From Pectinophora gossypiella (lineage: Eukaryota; Arthropoda; Insecta; Lepidoptera; Gelechiidae): a stretch of 64,000 nucleotides of DNA. The notes below the pieces were generated by a model that was given only the letters and a program-made list of their open reading frames with translations, did no database searches and was not told the origin of the DNA. The position numbers were made by a program, and so were the translations under genes. Positions 23,543-34,740 of the stretch are shown here, in pieces. Each line of letters opens with the position of its first letter. Positions within the stretch are counted from its first letter, which is position 1. Location of the stretch: positions 11,758,604 to 11,822,603 of the forward strand of contig NC_065404.1 in the NCBI RefSeq assembly GCF_024362695.1. The letters are read 5' to 3'.

Positions 23543-23563
23543 CTTCTTCTTCTTCTTCTTCTA
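23543..23563. repeat. (CTT)n microsatellite
   Basis: About seven CTT units; it is the 3' tail of the adjacent minus-strand SINE-B2. Confidence 0.85.
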
Positions 23564-23875
23564 TCGTGTGGATTGCGAGGTGAATTACCAACCCCATCAA
23601 CCCTGGTGTCAGGGTTATTACTGAGCCGCCATAGGCCCCTGACTCATGTAACGACTACGTACTTACATCAGTAAGTAATAACCGGGAACAAAGGCTAAAC
23701 CTGCCTTCCGAAGCGCGGATCTTTTTACTTTTGGGACAATCAGGTAAACAGCCTGTATTGTCCTAACCAAACTAGGGATCACAAAGTGATTTTTGTGATA
23801 TGTGTCCACCGGGATTCGAACCCGGGACCTCCGGATCGTGAGCACAACGCTCAACCACTGGACCACGGAGGCCGT
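23555..23875 (-). mobile_element. SINE-B2 copy
   Basis: The minus-strand tRNA-like head (CCTCCGTGGTCCAGTGGTTG, CCCGGGTTCGAATCCCGGTG) is well preserved. The body carries CCTGATTGTCCCAAAAGTAA and GGGCCTATGGCGGCT, and the 3' end is (GAA)n. Confidence 0.9.
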
Positions 23876-24442
23876 TAAGTCTTTGATGAGTGTGGAAGAA
23901 GCGAATGTGGTGTGTCAGAGTCGTAGTAAGTGAAACTCCGTGGTCTCTTCTCTTATGTATGTATGCGTAGGCGCTTCCACTATCCAGGGTCGGCCCTGGC
24001 TCTGCAATCACACCGCCGTCCGCATTATCATTCGTATAACAAAGGCTTTCACGTAATAAAGGATCAACATCCCTAAGAATTTCGCAAAAATTTCTCCATC
24101 AATCTTGGGCGTGCAAAAAGCCTGAGCCACTTGATTTATCTATTTGAATATTAGCCCGGCATGAAAATAGGTCGTGCCCGCACCTCTACGGGATGCCATA
24201 AAAAGTCCGAATATTTATGTTACAATATCAAGCCATGACGTATTAATATATTTCAGGAATACAATAGGCGGGGAATCGAGAAAAGCGCGGTTAGATATGC
24301 TTAGAATATACAAAAAGAACGAAAAATACATTATTGGTTAGCACTACGATACCATTGGTTGTAGAATCCCCTAATACAAGATCAGGGTGATTTTAAAATA
24401 AGACGTAAATACTACGCACCAGACACCAATATTACTATTACT
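23876..24442. other. Repeat F piece and unassigned sequence
   Basis: 23878-23950 matches repeat F (GTCTTTGATGAGTGTGGAAG, GTCGTAGTAAGTGAAACTCC). Nothing else recognised. Confidence 0.5.
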
Positions 24443-24587
24443 GGGGGAATAAAAAGGCCACATCAAAACAATTCATCTAAAAGACAATTTGACATTTGCA
24501 CAAAAATAACTGCGCAATGCAAATAAATGTCAAATAGCAATATTGCATTTTTAGATGAATTGCTTCGGTGTGTCCTTTTTAACCCCC
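24443..24587. mobile_element. MITE-2 copy (long palindrome)
   Basis: Inverted ends GGGGGAATAAAAAGGCCACA and GTGTGTCCTTTTTAACCCCC flank arms carrying AATTCATCTAAAA and TTTTTAGATGAATTGCTTCG. One of four copies; non-coding foldback element. Confidence 0.8.
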
Positions 24588-24751
24588 TTGGTCTCAATAA
24601 TAACATAGGTACTTTAAGAGTTATAGTTTATTATTCATTGTCAAAATTACTTAAAGTCGTTTAAAATCCGCTATAAATATAGCTTCCTAAAACCAGATGT
24701 GAAACGCGTCGTCAAAACAGCGGGTGTAATATAAAGAAATGTCACGATTTG

Positions 24752-24914
24752 TGGGGTTAAAAAGGCCACATTGAAGCAATTCACCTAAAAAAGCAATATT
24801 GCAATTTAACATTTGCGCATATAAAAGTAAGTACGTACTGCAAACAAATTTCAAATAAGTAGCAATATTGTTTTTTGATATGAATTGCTTCGATGTGGCG
24901 TTTTTAACCCCCCC
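24752..24914. mobile_element. MITE-2 copy
   Basis: GGGGTTAAAAAGGCCACATT at the left is inverted as GATGTGGCGTTTTTAACCCC at the right, with AAGCAATATTGCAATTTAAC in one arm and its counterpart in the other. It lies only 165 bp from another copy. Confidence 0.8.
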
Positions 24915-24939
24915 TTCATAATTACTTCGAGTCCCCTGC

Positions 24940-25215
24940 TCATTGTATCTTTGTTTATTAAAATTAGTCGAGCAGGCGCCATAGTCCTCCATAGCCTCAG
25001 CAGCCCGGTCCACTAACCCCGAACACAACAGCCCAGTTCCCTTTGTTCCTATAACCTGCAGTAGTCCTAAACGAACCGAGATTGTCTTTGAGTGCACTCC
25101 TATAGTGTATACAGGGATAATCGCCGGTTGGTGTACCATCACCTTTACGGGCCTCTGGCATCGGCCCCACGTACACCTTCCAAAAGTCCGGGACTCCATA
25201 GTCCCGAGATACGGA
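24940..25215. other. GC-richer unassigned stretch
   Basis: Higher GC than the flanks; the end (25155-25215) matches 13225-13290. The minus strand is open for 178 codons (24687-25223), but that frame runs through a MITE-2, so I do not call it a gene. Confidence 0.4.
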
Positions 25216-25598
25216 GAAAACATTACGTTAATTACCTATACTACAAGCGATAGCTTAACAAGCGTGTTAAGCCTAGAAATCCTCAAGTGTTTAGCTGCTT
25301 GAACACCTATCAAGGGTTAACTTATTATAATCTTGATTATATTATCAATTCGTATACAGTGTCAATTTGATAATATGACGATTCCTAAGGGGTACGTACA
25401 AAGCTTACTGGTTTTTGTTACACTTTTTTTGTGTTTTTTTTTATGTATGCAAAAATAGTAAAAAAAAATAACCAAGCAATTTAATTAAAAGATACGTAAA
25501 CAAAACATTTTCTCATACTCATTGTGTGGAGGTGCAAGGTTCCATACTCGACGCCGATTGATAAGGGGAGGCTTGTGCTCAGAACAGTGACATAGGTA
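25216..25598. other. Intergenic
   Basis: Nothing recognised. Confidence 0.4.
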
Positions 25599-25740
25599 CG
25601 GTCACGAGCATTAATATGTATACACTTTGGTACCATGTCACAATAACTTTTTTGACAAATTGAACTGTAAATCTCACTAAATGTCAAATATGTTAGTGCG
25701 ACAGAGTCCTAAAGTGGGTACATTATATTGCTCATGACTG
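25599..25740 (-). mobile_element. MITE-1 copy
   Basis: A 142-bp unit between TA (25597-25598) and TA (25741-25742), with ends CGGTCACGAGCA and TGCTCATGACTG. Inverted relative to the copy at 26958. Confidence 0.9.
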
Positions 25741-26341
25741 TACATGATCTATTCATGTGCTTAGTTACATAATGCTTACATCATTTGTATTATATTTATA
25801 ATGTCCTCTTTTATAAATTTTCTACACCCAGCTAATGATCTTCTTCTATCGTGTGGGTTGTGAGGTGGATTACCAACCCCATCAAACCCTGGTGTCAGGG
25901 TTAGTATTGGTGATAGTTTTGATAGTTGTGATGATAGTTTTATAAACTAAACATGTACGAATTTCTAGTGCTTTTCTGCGAGCCGCTCGCTATGAGAGCC
26001 GTTTTGACATAATAAAGTACAGCAATTCGCTCCTTTAAAGTATTATTAATTAATACGAAACTCGATGAGCGGGACAAACGCCATAACGGGCATTATAGCG
26101 TACGGCTAGTTTAACATAAATGTCTGTACAGTGACTGGCCTACTCTACTCTGTCACATAAACTATATATGGACATACCTAGACAAGACAATACAAACTAA
26201 AGAATATCAAACAGCAAAGAATTTCAAACTCGCTAGATATCTGATCGCACTTCCAACTAAGCTGGATTAAACTGTATTGTACTGTGCTTTATCGCCTGCC
26301 TGCTTAAAACTACATCCATCTTCTTTTAACTTTAAACATTG
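25741..26341. other. Intergenic with SINE-B2 end fragment
   Basis: A SINE-B2 3' piece at about 25845-25905 (AACCCCATCAAACCCTGGTG). Otherwise nothing recognised. Confidence 0.45.
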
Positions 26342-26720
26342 AATAAAGAATAATAGGTAGGTATTCCGTATAGAGCGATAACTCTTCGCCCCGCACCTAT
26401 TCAATAGATTTTTTTTCGTTTTTTTTTTATGTCTGATGTTTTTGTCCTTATTGTTATAGTGTGTGGCGTCCTTTTATGATACGAATTGAAAGAAAAACAG
26501 ATTTTTTTTTCGGGCTCAAGATTCACCTCACCCCCTCTGGATGTTACTTTAGCCTAAATGGCCGTAAGCCGCTACTGAGTGAGAGAGCGCATGCGAATAT
26601 TTACTAGCATTTTCTAGCGAGACAAAGATGTCTCGCAAGAAAATGCTAGTAAATATGCGGTAAATCGGACACGGTTAAAATAAGATTTTTGTATGGAGTG
26701 TCCAGTGTGTGCTTAAAGGC
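26342..26720 (+). repeat. Repeat G copy carrying a 28-bp-stem hairpin
   Basis: Blocks CACCTCACCCCCTCTGGATG, AGCCTAAATGGCCGTAAGCC and TGGAGTGTCCAGTGTGTGCT match repeat G at 30945-31165 (inverted). A hairpin sits at 26597-26656. Confidence 0.65.
26597..26656. repeat. Hairpin, 28-bp stem with 4-base loop
   Basis: The left arm 26597-26624 (ATATTTACTAGCATTTTCTA then GCGAGACA) pairs with 26629-26656 with a single mismatch around the loop AAGA. The size resembles a small foldback or a precursor-like hairpin; no evidence of expression can be seen. Confidence 0.85.
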
Positions 26721-26756
26721 ACATAATGGCCCCGATTCCTTCAGACACATCCTAGT

Positions 26757-26955
26757 TTTATTTTAAGTTATAAGTGTCAGTTTCTTCTCCGCCGAAAAGG
26801 AAAGGGACGAATGATTGACAACTGTTAATTTTAAAATAAATGTTAACTCGGACGAATAAAATAGGCATCTCGCCCATGTGAAACCCTGACGTGTGCTCTC
26901 AACTTATTAATTAAGAAAATGACAGGTATAACTTAAAATAAAATTATATGGTGTG
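26757..26955 (+). mobile_element. MITE-3 copy, followed by an inserted MITE-1
   Basis: Inverted ends TTTTAAGTTATAAGTGTCAG and AATGACAGGTATAACTTAAA. The flanking sequence GTGTGTACAGG is interrupted by MITE-1. Confidence 0.75.
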
Positions 26956-26957
26956 TA

Positions 26958-27099
26958 CAGTCATGAGCAATATAATGTACCCGCTTTAGGACTCTGTCGC
27001 ACTAACATATTTGACATTTAGTGAGACTTACAGTTCAATTTGTCAAAAAAGTTAATGTGACATGATACCAAAGTGTATACATATTAATGCTCGGGACCG
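26958..27099 (+). mobile_element. MITE-1 copy inserted in MITE-3 flank
   Basis: TA at 26956-26957 and 27100-27101 borders CAGTCATGAGCA to TGCTCGGGACCG. Removing the element and one TA restores GTGTGTACAGG, the sequence found at other MITE-3 copies. This defines the TA duplication. Confidence 0.92.
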
Positions 27100-27109
27100 T
27101 ACAGGAATC

Positions 27110-27310
27110 ATTAATAAGAATTAACGGCAACTCTGTGCTTCCCACCAGCAGCTAAGTTAGGTTTACCTCCCTCCGCCCCCCCAATTCAATAATTAGCAAT
27201 AAGTATAGACGTCAGACGTCACACACAGATCCGCGGTACGAAAACGTCAATGTGTAGTGTCTGTGTAAAACGAGGTGTTTTGTATGAAACGAGGTGCCCG
27301 GAGTGCGCCT
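27110..27310 (+). repeat. Repeat G copy
   Basis: CAACTCTGTGCTTCCCACCA, GGTTTACCTCCCTC, then AACGTCAATGTGTAGTGTCT and GTAAAACGAGGTG. A close relative lies at 27643-27845. Confidence 0.7.
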
Positions 27311-27642
27311 ATGTGCTAAAGTTCCCACGAACTTTTACAAAACCAAAATGTCTGATCGATTATTGTGCGCTCGCACCTTTCTTAACTTTTTCATACTAAT
27401 TCCTAAAAACATCAGTAATTTAGTAAAACGCTCCACTTGTCACAGGATTATCTGATGACAAATTTGTTTTGCATCGAGCACCCCTTTAGCACTGAAGGGG
27501 GAAATCCCCTCAATTGCTCTTAACGTTACAAAGCTAGTTAACAACGCTGCCAATTTCATTCATTTATCTAGTTACACCGTTTTGTTGAGTGGTGTGTGAA
27601 AACATTTACTGTAGTGTAGGAAAGCTAGTGTTACCTATAACC
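27311..27642. other. Intergenic
   Basis: Nothing recognised. Confidence 0.4.
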
Positions 27643-27845
27643 ATAGAATAAGGAATAATACTACGTATAGAATGGCAATTCTCCGCTCCCCCCCAGCGGG
27701 TAAGCTAGGTTTACCTCACACCCCCTTAGTCTTATTTCAGTCTTCATTCGCGTGGCGTCTGACGTCACGCGCGTGTGCGATAACGTCAATGTGTAGTGTC
27801 TGTGTAAAACGAGTTTTTTTTTGTATGAAGTGTCCGGGGTGTGTA
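27643..27845 (+). repeat. Repeat G copy
   Basis: AGAATAAGGAATAATACTAC, CAGCGGGTAAGCTAGGTTTA, GCGTCTGACGTCACGCGCGT and AACGTCAATGTGTAGTGTCT. Contains a TGACGTCA-like palindrome. Confidence 0.75.
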
Positions 27846-28321
27846 CAAATGTTACAAACATACAAACACAACTCTGACCTGTAATGCCTTCCGGGGTGGG
27901 CAGACCTTCAAGTCAGCAGATGACTACTTACAGTTGTGATATCACGGACTATGATGGAAGTACATAGTAATCGCAACCAACGGCTTAACGTGCCTTCCGA
28001 AGCACGGATCATCTGTCAGCAGTTATTTCATTTCTTATCATTTCTTTCAATTCTTCGTGTGATGCTCGATTGCTTGTAATAATGAGGGTTAGGTTAGAAA
28101 AAACGCTTTATTAAAGCTTAGATAAACAAGATTGGAGCATAGGAGATACTTCGTAAAGGCGTAGAATTCCAGCACTTTATTTCTATGTCCTTATGACTTG
28201 ATTACATGCTATACTCTCTGAGACTCACAGCAGGCAGCTGGGGAGAAATATTCCCTGGCCAGGGCGCTTATAACATTAATTGCCATTTAATGCTTTGATG
28301 TACTATTATTTTCTTGATGTA
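27846..28321. other. Intergenic with SINE remnant
   Basis: CAACGGCTTAACGTGCCTTCCGAAGCACGG-type SINE body sequence occurs around 27975-28010. Nothing else recognised. Confidence 0.45.
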
Positions 28322-28460
28322 CAGTCATGAGCAATATCATGTACCCACTTTAGAACCCTGTCGCACCATCATATTTGACATTCAATGGGACTTACGGTTT
28401 AATTTGTCAAAAATGTTAATGTGACATGGTTTCAAAGTGTATAATTAGTACTCGTAACCG
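28322..28460 (+). mobile_element. MITE-1 copy
   Basis: TA-bordered 139-bp unit, CAGTCATGAGCA to TACTCGTAACCG; the right end is slightly diverged. Confidence 0.88.
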
Positions 28461-28761
28461 TACTCATCAAAGTAGGGATTATGTAGATTTTATTGATATA
28501 ATTTTAAAATTGTGTACTGAATAGGCGTCCGGCCAGGAAGCATGACACAATTTTCAGTGTAGCGGGTTCCATTTTTGAATTAATATTTCTTTTTTTACCA
28601 TTGATGGGTTTGCTCTTGGCCCCGGACTTGCCCGAAGGTACTGACTAGGCCTAAATTGGCGCGAGCTCACCCAGAAGGTGCCTGTTCACTCTGGCCTTGA
28701 AAGCAACCGGGTTATAGGCATTCGGAAATACAGAAGACGGCAGAGAATTCCACTCCTTATT

Positions 28762-29054
28762 TCATCATCAGCCCATTAACGTCCCCACTGCTGGGGCACG
28801 GGCCTTCCCTATGGATGGATAGGGAAGATCGGGTCTTAAACCACCACGCAGGCCCAATGCGGATTAGTGGTTATTAACGACTGCTAAAGCAGCCGGGACC
28901 AATGTCTTAACGTGCCTTCCGAAGCACGGAGGAGCTCGAGATGAAAACTTTTTTTTTTGTGGTCACCCATATCCTATGACCGGCCTTTGCGAAAGTTGCT
29001 TAACTTCAACAATCGCAGACCGAGCGCGTTAACCGCTGCGCCACCGAGCTCCTC
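28762..29054 (-). mobile_element. SINE-A copy A3
   Basis: Inverted full-length copy with GGTCACCCATATCCTATGAC, where an extra AT interrupts the 5S-like box. Flanked by CTCCTTAT-like direct repeats (28752-28760 and 29051-29059). Confidence 0.9.
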
Positions 29055-29934
29055 CTTATATATTAATAGATGCTAAACTTGCGATTTAAAATAAAATAAA
29101 GCTGAAAACAACTTCAACTCCCAGCGATGATACAATCAGATTTGAAAAGTGTCGACGCGATTGAACTCAAATTCAGCCCTGTCATTGAAAGCGGCCGTGG
29201 TTCCCCGCGAATGAATAATACATAAAGATATCAGCTGCGAATAGCAATTATTGCAGCGATCGTCGTAACAAATCATTTTCAGGAAAAAAAAATGTTAATG
29301 AGTATTTTTTTTTTAATTTTCACTGAACCCTGGCCTTTTTTTGTGAGCTGCGGCACCCATATACCTTTATGTTTTCCAACTAAATATTAATGTGTGTATA
29401 TATTTTAATGTTGTAAATGTATAATATGACGTATCGTAGGTTTTAGCTAAATAAACTTTTTTATTAAGTATATATTTTTTTATGGTACCTACTGGAGTGA
29501 TGGGTTTCTGAACAAATTCGATTATCATACTAGACCATAGCTAGAAAGTACCTCCCTTAATTGCGCATAATCATAATAATTTGTGTTGATCTAATCGAAT
29601 GATCTATGAAAGTTGTTGTTTGTATTTAAACACGTTAGAAACACATGCAAAATTACGTACCTAATAAGTACTTCCAAAAATTCTTTTACTTAAAATTGAC
29701 TTAGTCTTTTTCAAGTACTCGTCGACTCGATTGAACTATGTCATTGAGCCGCGTAGTGTGTCGCGAATGAATAATGCAAATAAAGGTATCCGACGTGAAT
29801 GCCAATTACTGCAGCGTTCGTTGTAATCCCTTTGCTGACATAACATTTTTACACACCGCCTCGCACAGTAAAACATATGACAGGCGAGAAAAAAAATCTA
29901 CCGTATTTCTAGCACAAATCACAGCTTTTTTTTT
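29055..29934. other. AT-rich intergenic
   Basis: No gene recognised. Two stretches (around 29200-29260 and 29730-29820) share CGCGAATGAATAATNCA-type sequence, a weak internal duplication. Confidence 0.45.
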
Positions 29935-30180
29935 GACGTGACTTATTGTATATTTGCCGCAGATGCTATTAACTACTTGGCCGGACAAATGGGGAGCGCT
30001 GAAGGCTCTCACCCGGTACAACGTTTAAGACACCAGGCCTGAGGGTGCCCAGTTGGGCGCGAACCTCGGCTCAGGGCGTCGTCTGAGAGGAAAATATTTG
30101 AAAGAATAATCGACCCTAGTGGGTCGATAGCGAAAAGCGCTGATTGAGGGAAATCGTCGACCACGCCGGTATCGAGGTCC
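29935..30180 (-). mobile_element. Repeat H copy
   Basis: The minus strand ends in AAATATACAATAAGTCACGT followed by poly(A), preceded by ATTTGTCCGGCCAAGTAGTT, GGCACCCTCAGGCCTGGTGT and a frame containing GVVDDFPQSALFAIDPLGS. Matches 49619-49985 and 20205-20460. Confidence 0.75.
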
Positions 30181-30689
30181 TGATAAAAAATCACAGCATG
30201 CCTATAATTCTTGTTAATGTTGAGGAGGAGTTGAGTCACCTTAACTCTAACAAGGATAGACATGATGTAATATTGTGTGTTTCTAGCACAAGCTGTTCTT
30301 CTCGAATGTTCTCTAATTTACGAATCCCTTCAGCAGCGCCATTGTAACTTAGTATACTTGGCGTAATTATTATTACATTTCTACGTACTCTTAATTACGT
30401 AATTCTGTTGGAAGAGTACAACTTGGTAATTAAAACACAGACGGCATCCGAGAGACAGTTTCAACGAAAGTATTTTCAACTACATTCATACGAGTTCACA
30501 TGAGTTCATAAATAGTAGGTACGTGAAACAAAACTTGTGTATTTATGTATAACTAACGCTATAACACGTAATCCAAAACGCGTCTGAAGTGACCTCAACT
30601 CTAAGTGGTATCCTGTCATAACAAAGTTCATTAATCTTTGAATACTAGTAGCTCACACGCATATCACTGATGTAGGGTAAAAATCCGCC
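30181..30689. other. Intergenic
   Basis: Nothing recognised. Confidence 0.4.
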
Positions 30690-30930
30690 AAACTGAAGCG
30701 GGACTGGGCCGGACACGTTTGTCAGAGGTATCTGTAGCGATGGGCACGAGTCATTACCCACTGGACTCCTCAAGGCGGGCATAGAAGACGAGGAAGACCG
30801 CGTAAAAGATGGCGTGCTGACCTCAATGCTTATCGGAAGGATTGGCCGAAGATCGCGCAAAGTCGAGAGGAATGGAAAAATCAATTTTTTGATTTTGCCC
30901 TGGAATGGAATCGAATAGGCCAGATAAGAT
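30690..30930 (+). pseudogene. RTE-type LINE ORF2 C-terminal remnant
   Basis: Reading from 30690, the frame gives KLKRDWAGHV, then after an in-frame TAG, HRRRGRPRKRWRADL, WPKIAQSREEW and a terminal stop near 30930. This is the characteristic C-terminal tail of RTE-like endonuclease/reverse transcriptases of insects (W-GH motif, GRPRKRW, then a D/E-W helix). Only the last 80 or so codons are present. It is a dead 5'-truncated copy. Confidence 0.75.
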
Positions 30931-30944
30931 GATAAGAGACTAGC

Positions 30945-31165
30945 ACACCCTGGACACTCCATTCAAAAATCTATTTTTTGTGCTGCCTTACCGCATAAAT
31001 GCGAGCGAGACAGACAATCCGCGTGCTCCCCCTTACTCCTTAATGGTTTACGGCCATTTAGACTAAAGTAAAACCCAGAGGGGGTGAGGTAAATCTAGCA
31101 CGGCGGCCGATACAAATTTGGTGCGGTGCGGAGAGTTAACATTCTGTCGACTTATGGTTCTGTCT
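30945..31165 (-). repeat. Repeat G copy
   Basis: Inverted copy with GCACACCCTGGACACTCCAT at its 3' end and CCCAGAGGGGGTGAGGTAAA internally. It lacks the hairpin seen at 26597. Confidence 0.65.
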
Positions 31166-34100
31166 ACCCGAAAAGACAACGAATAAACGCGTGAGACTAC
31201 TTTTGAAAGGTCTACAATTATAAACGAGCGAATCTCATTTGCCAAACATTCTTAGTCACATTAAAAGACCAGTTGATATCAGCTGATACACATAGAGACA
31301 TTGTGGATAATTGATTGGTGTCCCAAGAGCGACAATTGGGCCGAGTGGCAGTCAGCTAACTAGTGCTGTTGCCTCAGCCCGGGACCAATTAGACGGAAGG
31401 GGAAATTGCATCTCTTGGGATAGCTCACAAATTGCCCAAACGTCAGCACTTCCACTGAAATGACAATTTGCCTTTCCTATTAATTGGTGCAACTCGCGAG
31501 TGTGAAGTCTGAGAGCCTGCGAGTTTGTGACTACGCGGCATTCGAGCTGCATAATGTTCTATAGAATATTAGAATAAGGAATCTTCTTCTTCTATCGTGT
31601 GGGTTGTGAGGTGAATTACTAACCTCATCAATCCTGGTGTCAAACTAGGGAATAATCCTTAATCAAATCAAATAAAGAATAATCCTGAGAAAAGCCACAT
31701 TTCCTAGAAATGCGTTTCGGAGGTATGTGGCCTAATGTGTGGCTGGTTTTCCCTTCGGGTTGGAAGGTCAGGCAGGCAGTCGCTTCTGTAGAAACTGGGC
31801 CTATCAAATCTTCAGGTTAGGTAAGCGAACCCTGTGAAAAACGGTATTGCTTAGGGACTCCTCGCACCAAAAATTCAGAAGACATTCAGTGTCATAAAAA
31901 AATGTTTTTATTATCAGAATTAATACAAAAAATGACAGCATTCCATTTATTAAGTCAACAGTCTCCGCAAAATTGAGCCGTTGCGAGTTTTTGGTGACAA
32001 TTATTTTCCTTTTTTTAGCTAACATTGCTAGCTATCTTTGATATCTAATCAAAGGATATCTTTGACTATTGTCTATTGCACATAAATATACATGATACAA
32101 GTAATAGACCCGTATTTTTAATGTACATGGTTACATAAATTAAACTGGTTTACATAAATTAAATCAAACGTTGAATACGGCTCTCTTCCGCCCAAATTGT
32201 CGACGTTTTTCAAATTAACAAAACAAGACTGAATCTTCTGTTCTGTAATTAGTGATTTTATTCCATATAAAACTGAGAATTATGTTGCTACCTATATTGT
32301 CTCTCTTTATTTTGATCAGAATAATAATGGAAGATGTCTTGTGCCTGGGTGTAATAACAAGGGTCACCATTCATACCCAAAACCAAAGATAAAAGATGCA
32401 CCTTATGTCTGTTATCCGTGAAATTAGAATGTTCGTTTAAAGCTGCTCTGTACAGCACCATCTATGTTTCTTTTTGGGAACGTAGCCTGGACAGTCCATC
32501 ATTGTTACTCACTAAACATAATATGGTCCTAGCTATAATATATCACTTTGTAACCATTCAATAGTGTACTGACACCAAGGTTGATTGATCTCACAGCCCA
32601 CACGAGAGAAAAAAAACATAGAAAAACAAAAAATCTTAATAAAATCTGCATTATAAAACTATACGTAAAAAATATATAATAAAATACCATATTTTTTGTA
32701 ATTTACTAATGAATGTTTAATATGTCACTATTGAAGATTAGGTAAGTACTCAAAGATATTCTGAACTCTGGAATATTATTGTCCTTTCACTTGTCATTCA
32801 TTTTCTCTTTTATTCATGCTTTCTTTGTATACCCAATTGCATGCATTATTTTTTGGTGAAAACTTAACTGGCTACTGAACTACCTAATGCATCTATAAAT
32901 AAAATCGTGTCTATGAATTTACTACTAACTCTGGTTCTAAAAATCTCTTTAGCTGCATCACCTAAGCTCTTTCATTAAATTGAGTTCCGCAGCACCCAAA
33001 AACATCGATCGACGCACGTGACTCGTAAAGTCTATCCAACCCTCTCCAAGTTTTAATGTGGACTAAGTACTTCCACGGGAGTCCAATCAAATTTGTCGAA
33101 AAAGTCGTAGGTATAACGTATCTATATGGATGTCTGATGTAATCTGCTAATGCGTGGAAGCGAATCGAGCGCATTGCACGATGCATTGTACAATTTAATA
33201 GATTTTTCGCTAAAGTTTTGTCAAGTCATAGCCCAGTTTTGATTTAGTAGATCGTTTTTCAATGTAATGTCTTTTAGATAATGTTATTATGTACTTACTT
33301 TTGCAGTAGTAGAGTAAAGGTTGATTTTATTAATAAATGCTTTCAGTCACATCCAATTTACCTTTAAATGTTCAATCTAGTTTATTTTCCTTATTCCCCG
33401 CCAATTTTTTGCGAGAGACGAATCTCCGCATTGATGTCTTTTGCTTCACTAACCGCACGAATCTGTTTAAACGAAATTGTACATCGATTTTAAAGTGCGG
33501 TCACCAAACGAAGGTGCAATTTGGCGGACATTCCCACAAAATGAATACGTAAAGGTACGTTTTGTGTTGTTTTATTTTATTCCTTTATCCACTCGCTGAG
33601 AGAATTAAAGGAAACAATAACATTTTGTCATGTCACGACCCTTGCAAATGAAGAGATACGGGGAGTACCGCGCACATGCGACGCGGGATATGTTCGCGAC
33701 CTCGGAGACTTCACTGCGACCGTTAACGTTCCTAATATTTCTAAAATATTTCGTTCCTGAAAGATATGTGTCGCGGTCGGCATTTGGCAGGAGGCCAGTC
33801 CTATTGCTCTTTTCTCCCTCGCGACATCTCCTATAAGATAAAACGCAGCAAATTCCAGCACGAATCAAAATAATGTCTTCCACAACTCAGCCCCTTTTTA
33901 ATAAAACCGGGAAGTATTTAACCGCCCCGCATGAAATATCAATACAAATCGCTACTCTGCTTATTTATGAAAATTCGAGTCTGGTACATACCTCAAAACT
34001 CACGCATGTCTGTTTGCATTTTATATGGGCTGTTTTTTTTTTTAAGATGTACTAATTTGATGATTGAAATTATTTTCGTAGAAGTTAGTGATTTTTGCGA

Positions 34101-34199
34101 CTTTAATTTTACAAGGATCGGGGACGTAACATCAGAAGGACGAACGGTTACAGAGGTTCAAACTAGGGGAGCGCAAATAAATTGATGCTGACTAAAACA
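31166..34199. other. 3-kb gene-free stretch
   Basis: It holds SINE-B2 3' pieces at about 31590-31645 (minus) and 32565-32610 (plus), and a SINE-C tail-like piece at 31690-31850 (ATGCGTTTCGGAGG, TCTTCAGGTTAGGTAAGCG). No gene recognised. Confidence 0.45.
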
Positions 34200-34740
34200 G
34201 CGGCGGAATGAATGAAAAGTGCACGTGTGCAAGCGTGTGTGCGTGTATAGAGGGTGCAGCGTCGCGACGCGTACCTGTCCGCGAGTTCGCGATGCAGCGG
34301 TGCAATGAGAGAGCGCAGGGCGACGCGCGCCGCCCGCCTGCTCGGAGCGACTGCCGCCCGGGCCGCGAGCGCGCCGCCCCGCCCGCGCCGCCTCGCGCGC
34401 ACAGCACCACGCAGCACGCGCACCGCGCTGCAGCCGCACCACGCTCCGCGCCACACCAGCCCAGGCCGCACGCCGAGCCCGCTGCCAGCCACCGTGCAGG
34501 CTCACGCACCACGCGAATATCGACGAATTTAACGAGATGTGCGAGAAAGAGGCGCGCGGGGCTCGGGCACGCACCGCGCGGTGCGGGGGGCGGTCTTGCG
34601 CGCTGCGTCACGCATCTGTCTCGCAGTTTTCTTGCGTGCTCCCGCAGCCCGCCATCTGCAGACACGGCCGCGAGATCCCCCCGCGCCCCGCCGCACATTG
34701 CGACGGTGTTAATGCCCTCCGCGTTCATCCCACGTCACAT
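34200..34740. promoter_or_regulatory. GC-rich (CpG) island
   Basis: About 540 bp of very GC- and CpG-rich DNA in a strongly AT-rich region. Long frames are open on both strands at once, as expected of GC-rich DNA, and none resembles a known protein (Ala/Arg/Pro-rich in every frame). It could be a promoter and 5' untranslated exon of a gene whose coding exons are outside the window, or a GC-rich insertion. Direction cannot be told. Confidence 0.4.

Noticed and set aside
24687..25223. 178-codon minus-strand frame
   Set aside because: It runs through a MITE-2 palindrome and repeat-like sequence; no domain seen.
33605..33883. 92-codon minus-strand frame with overlapping plus-strand frames
   Set aside because: No motif or splice context; all frames in the stretch are open by chance.
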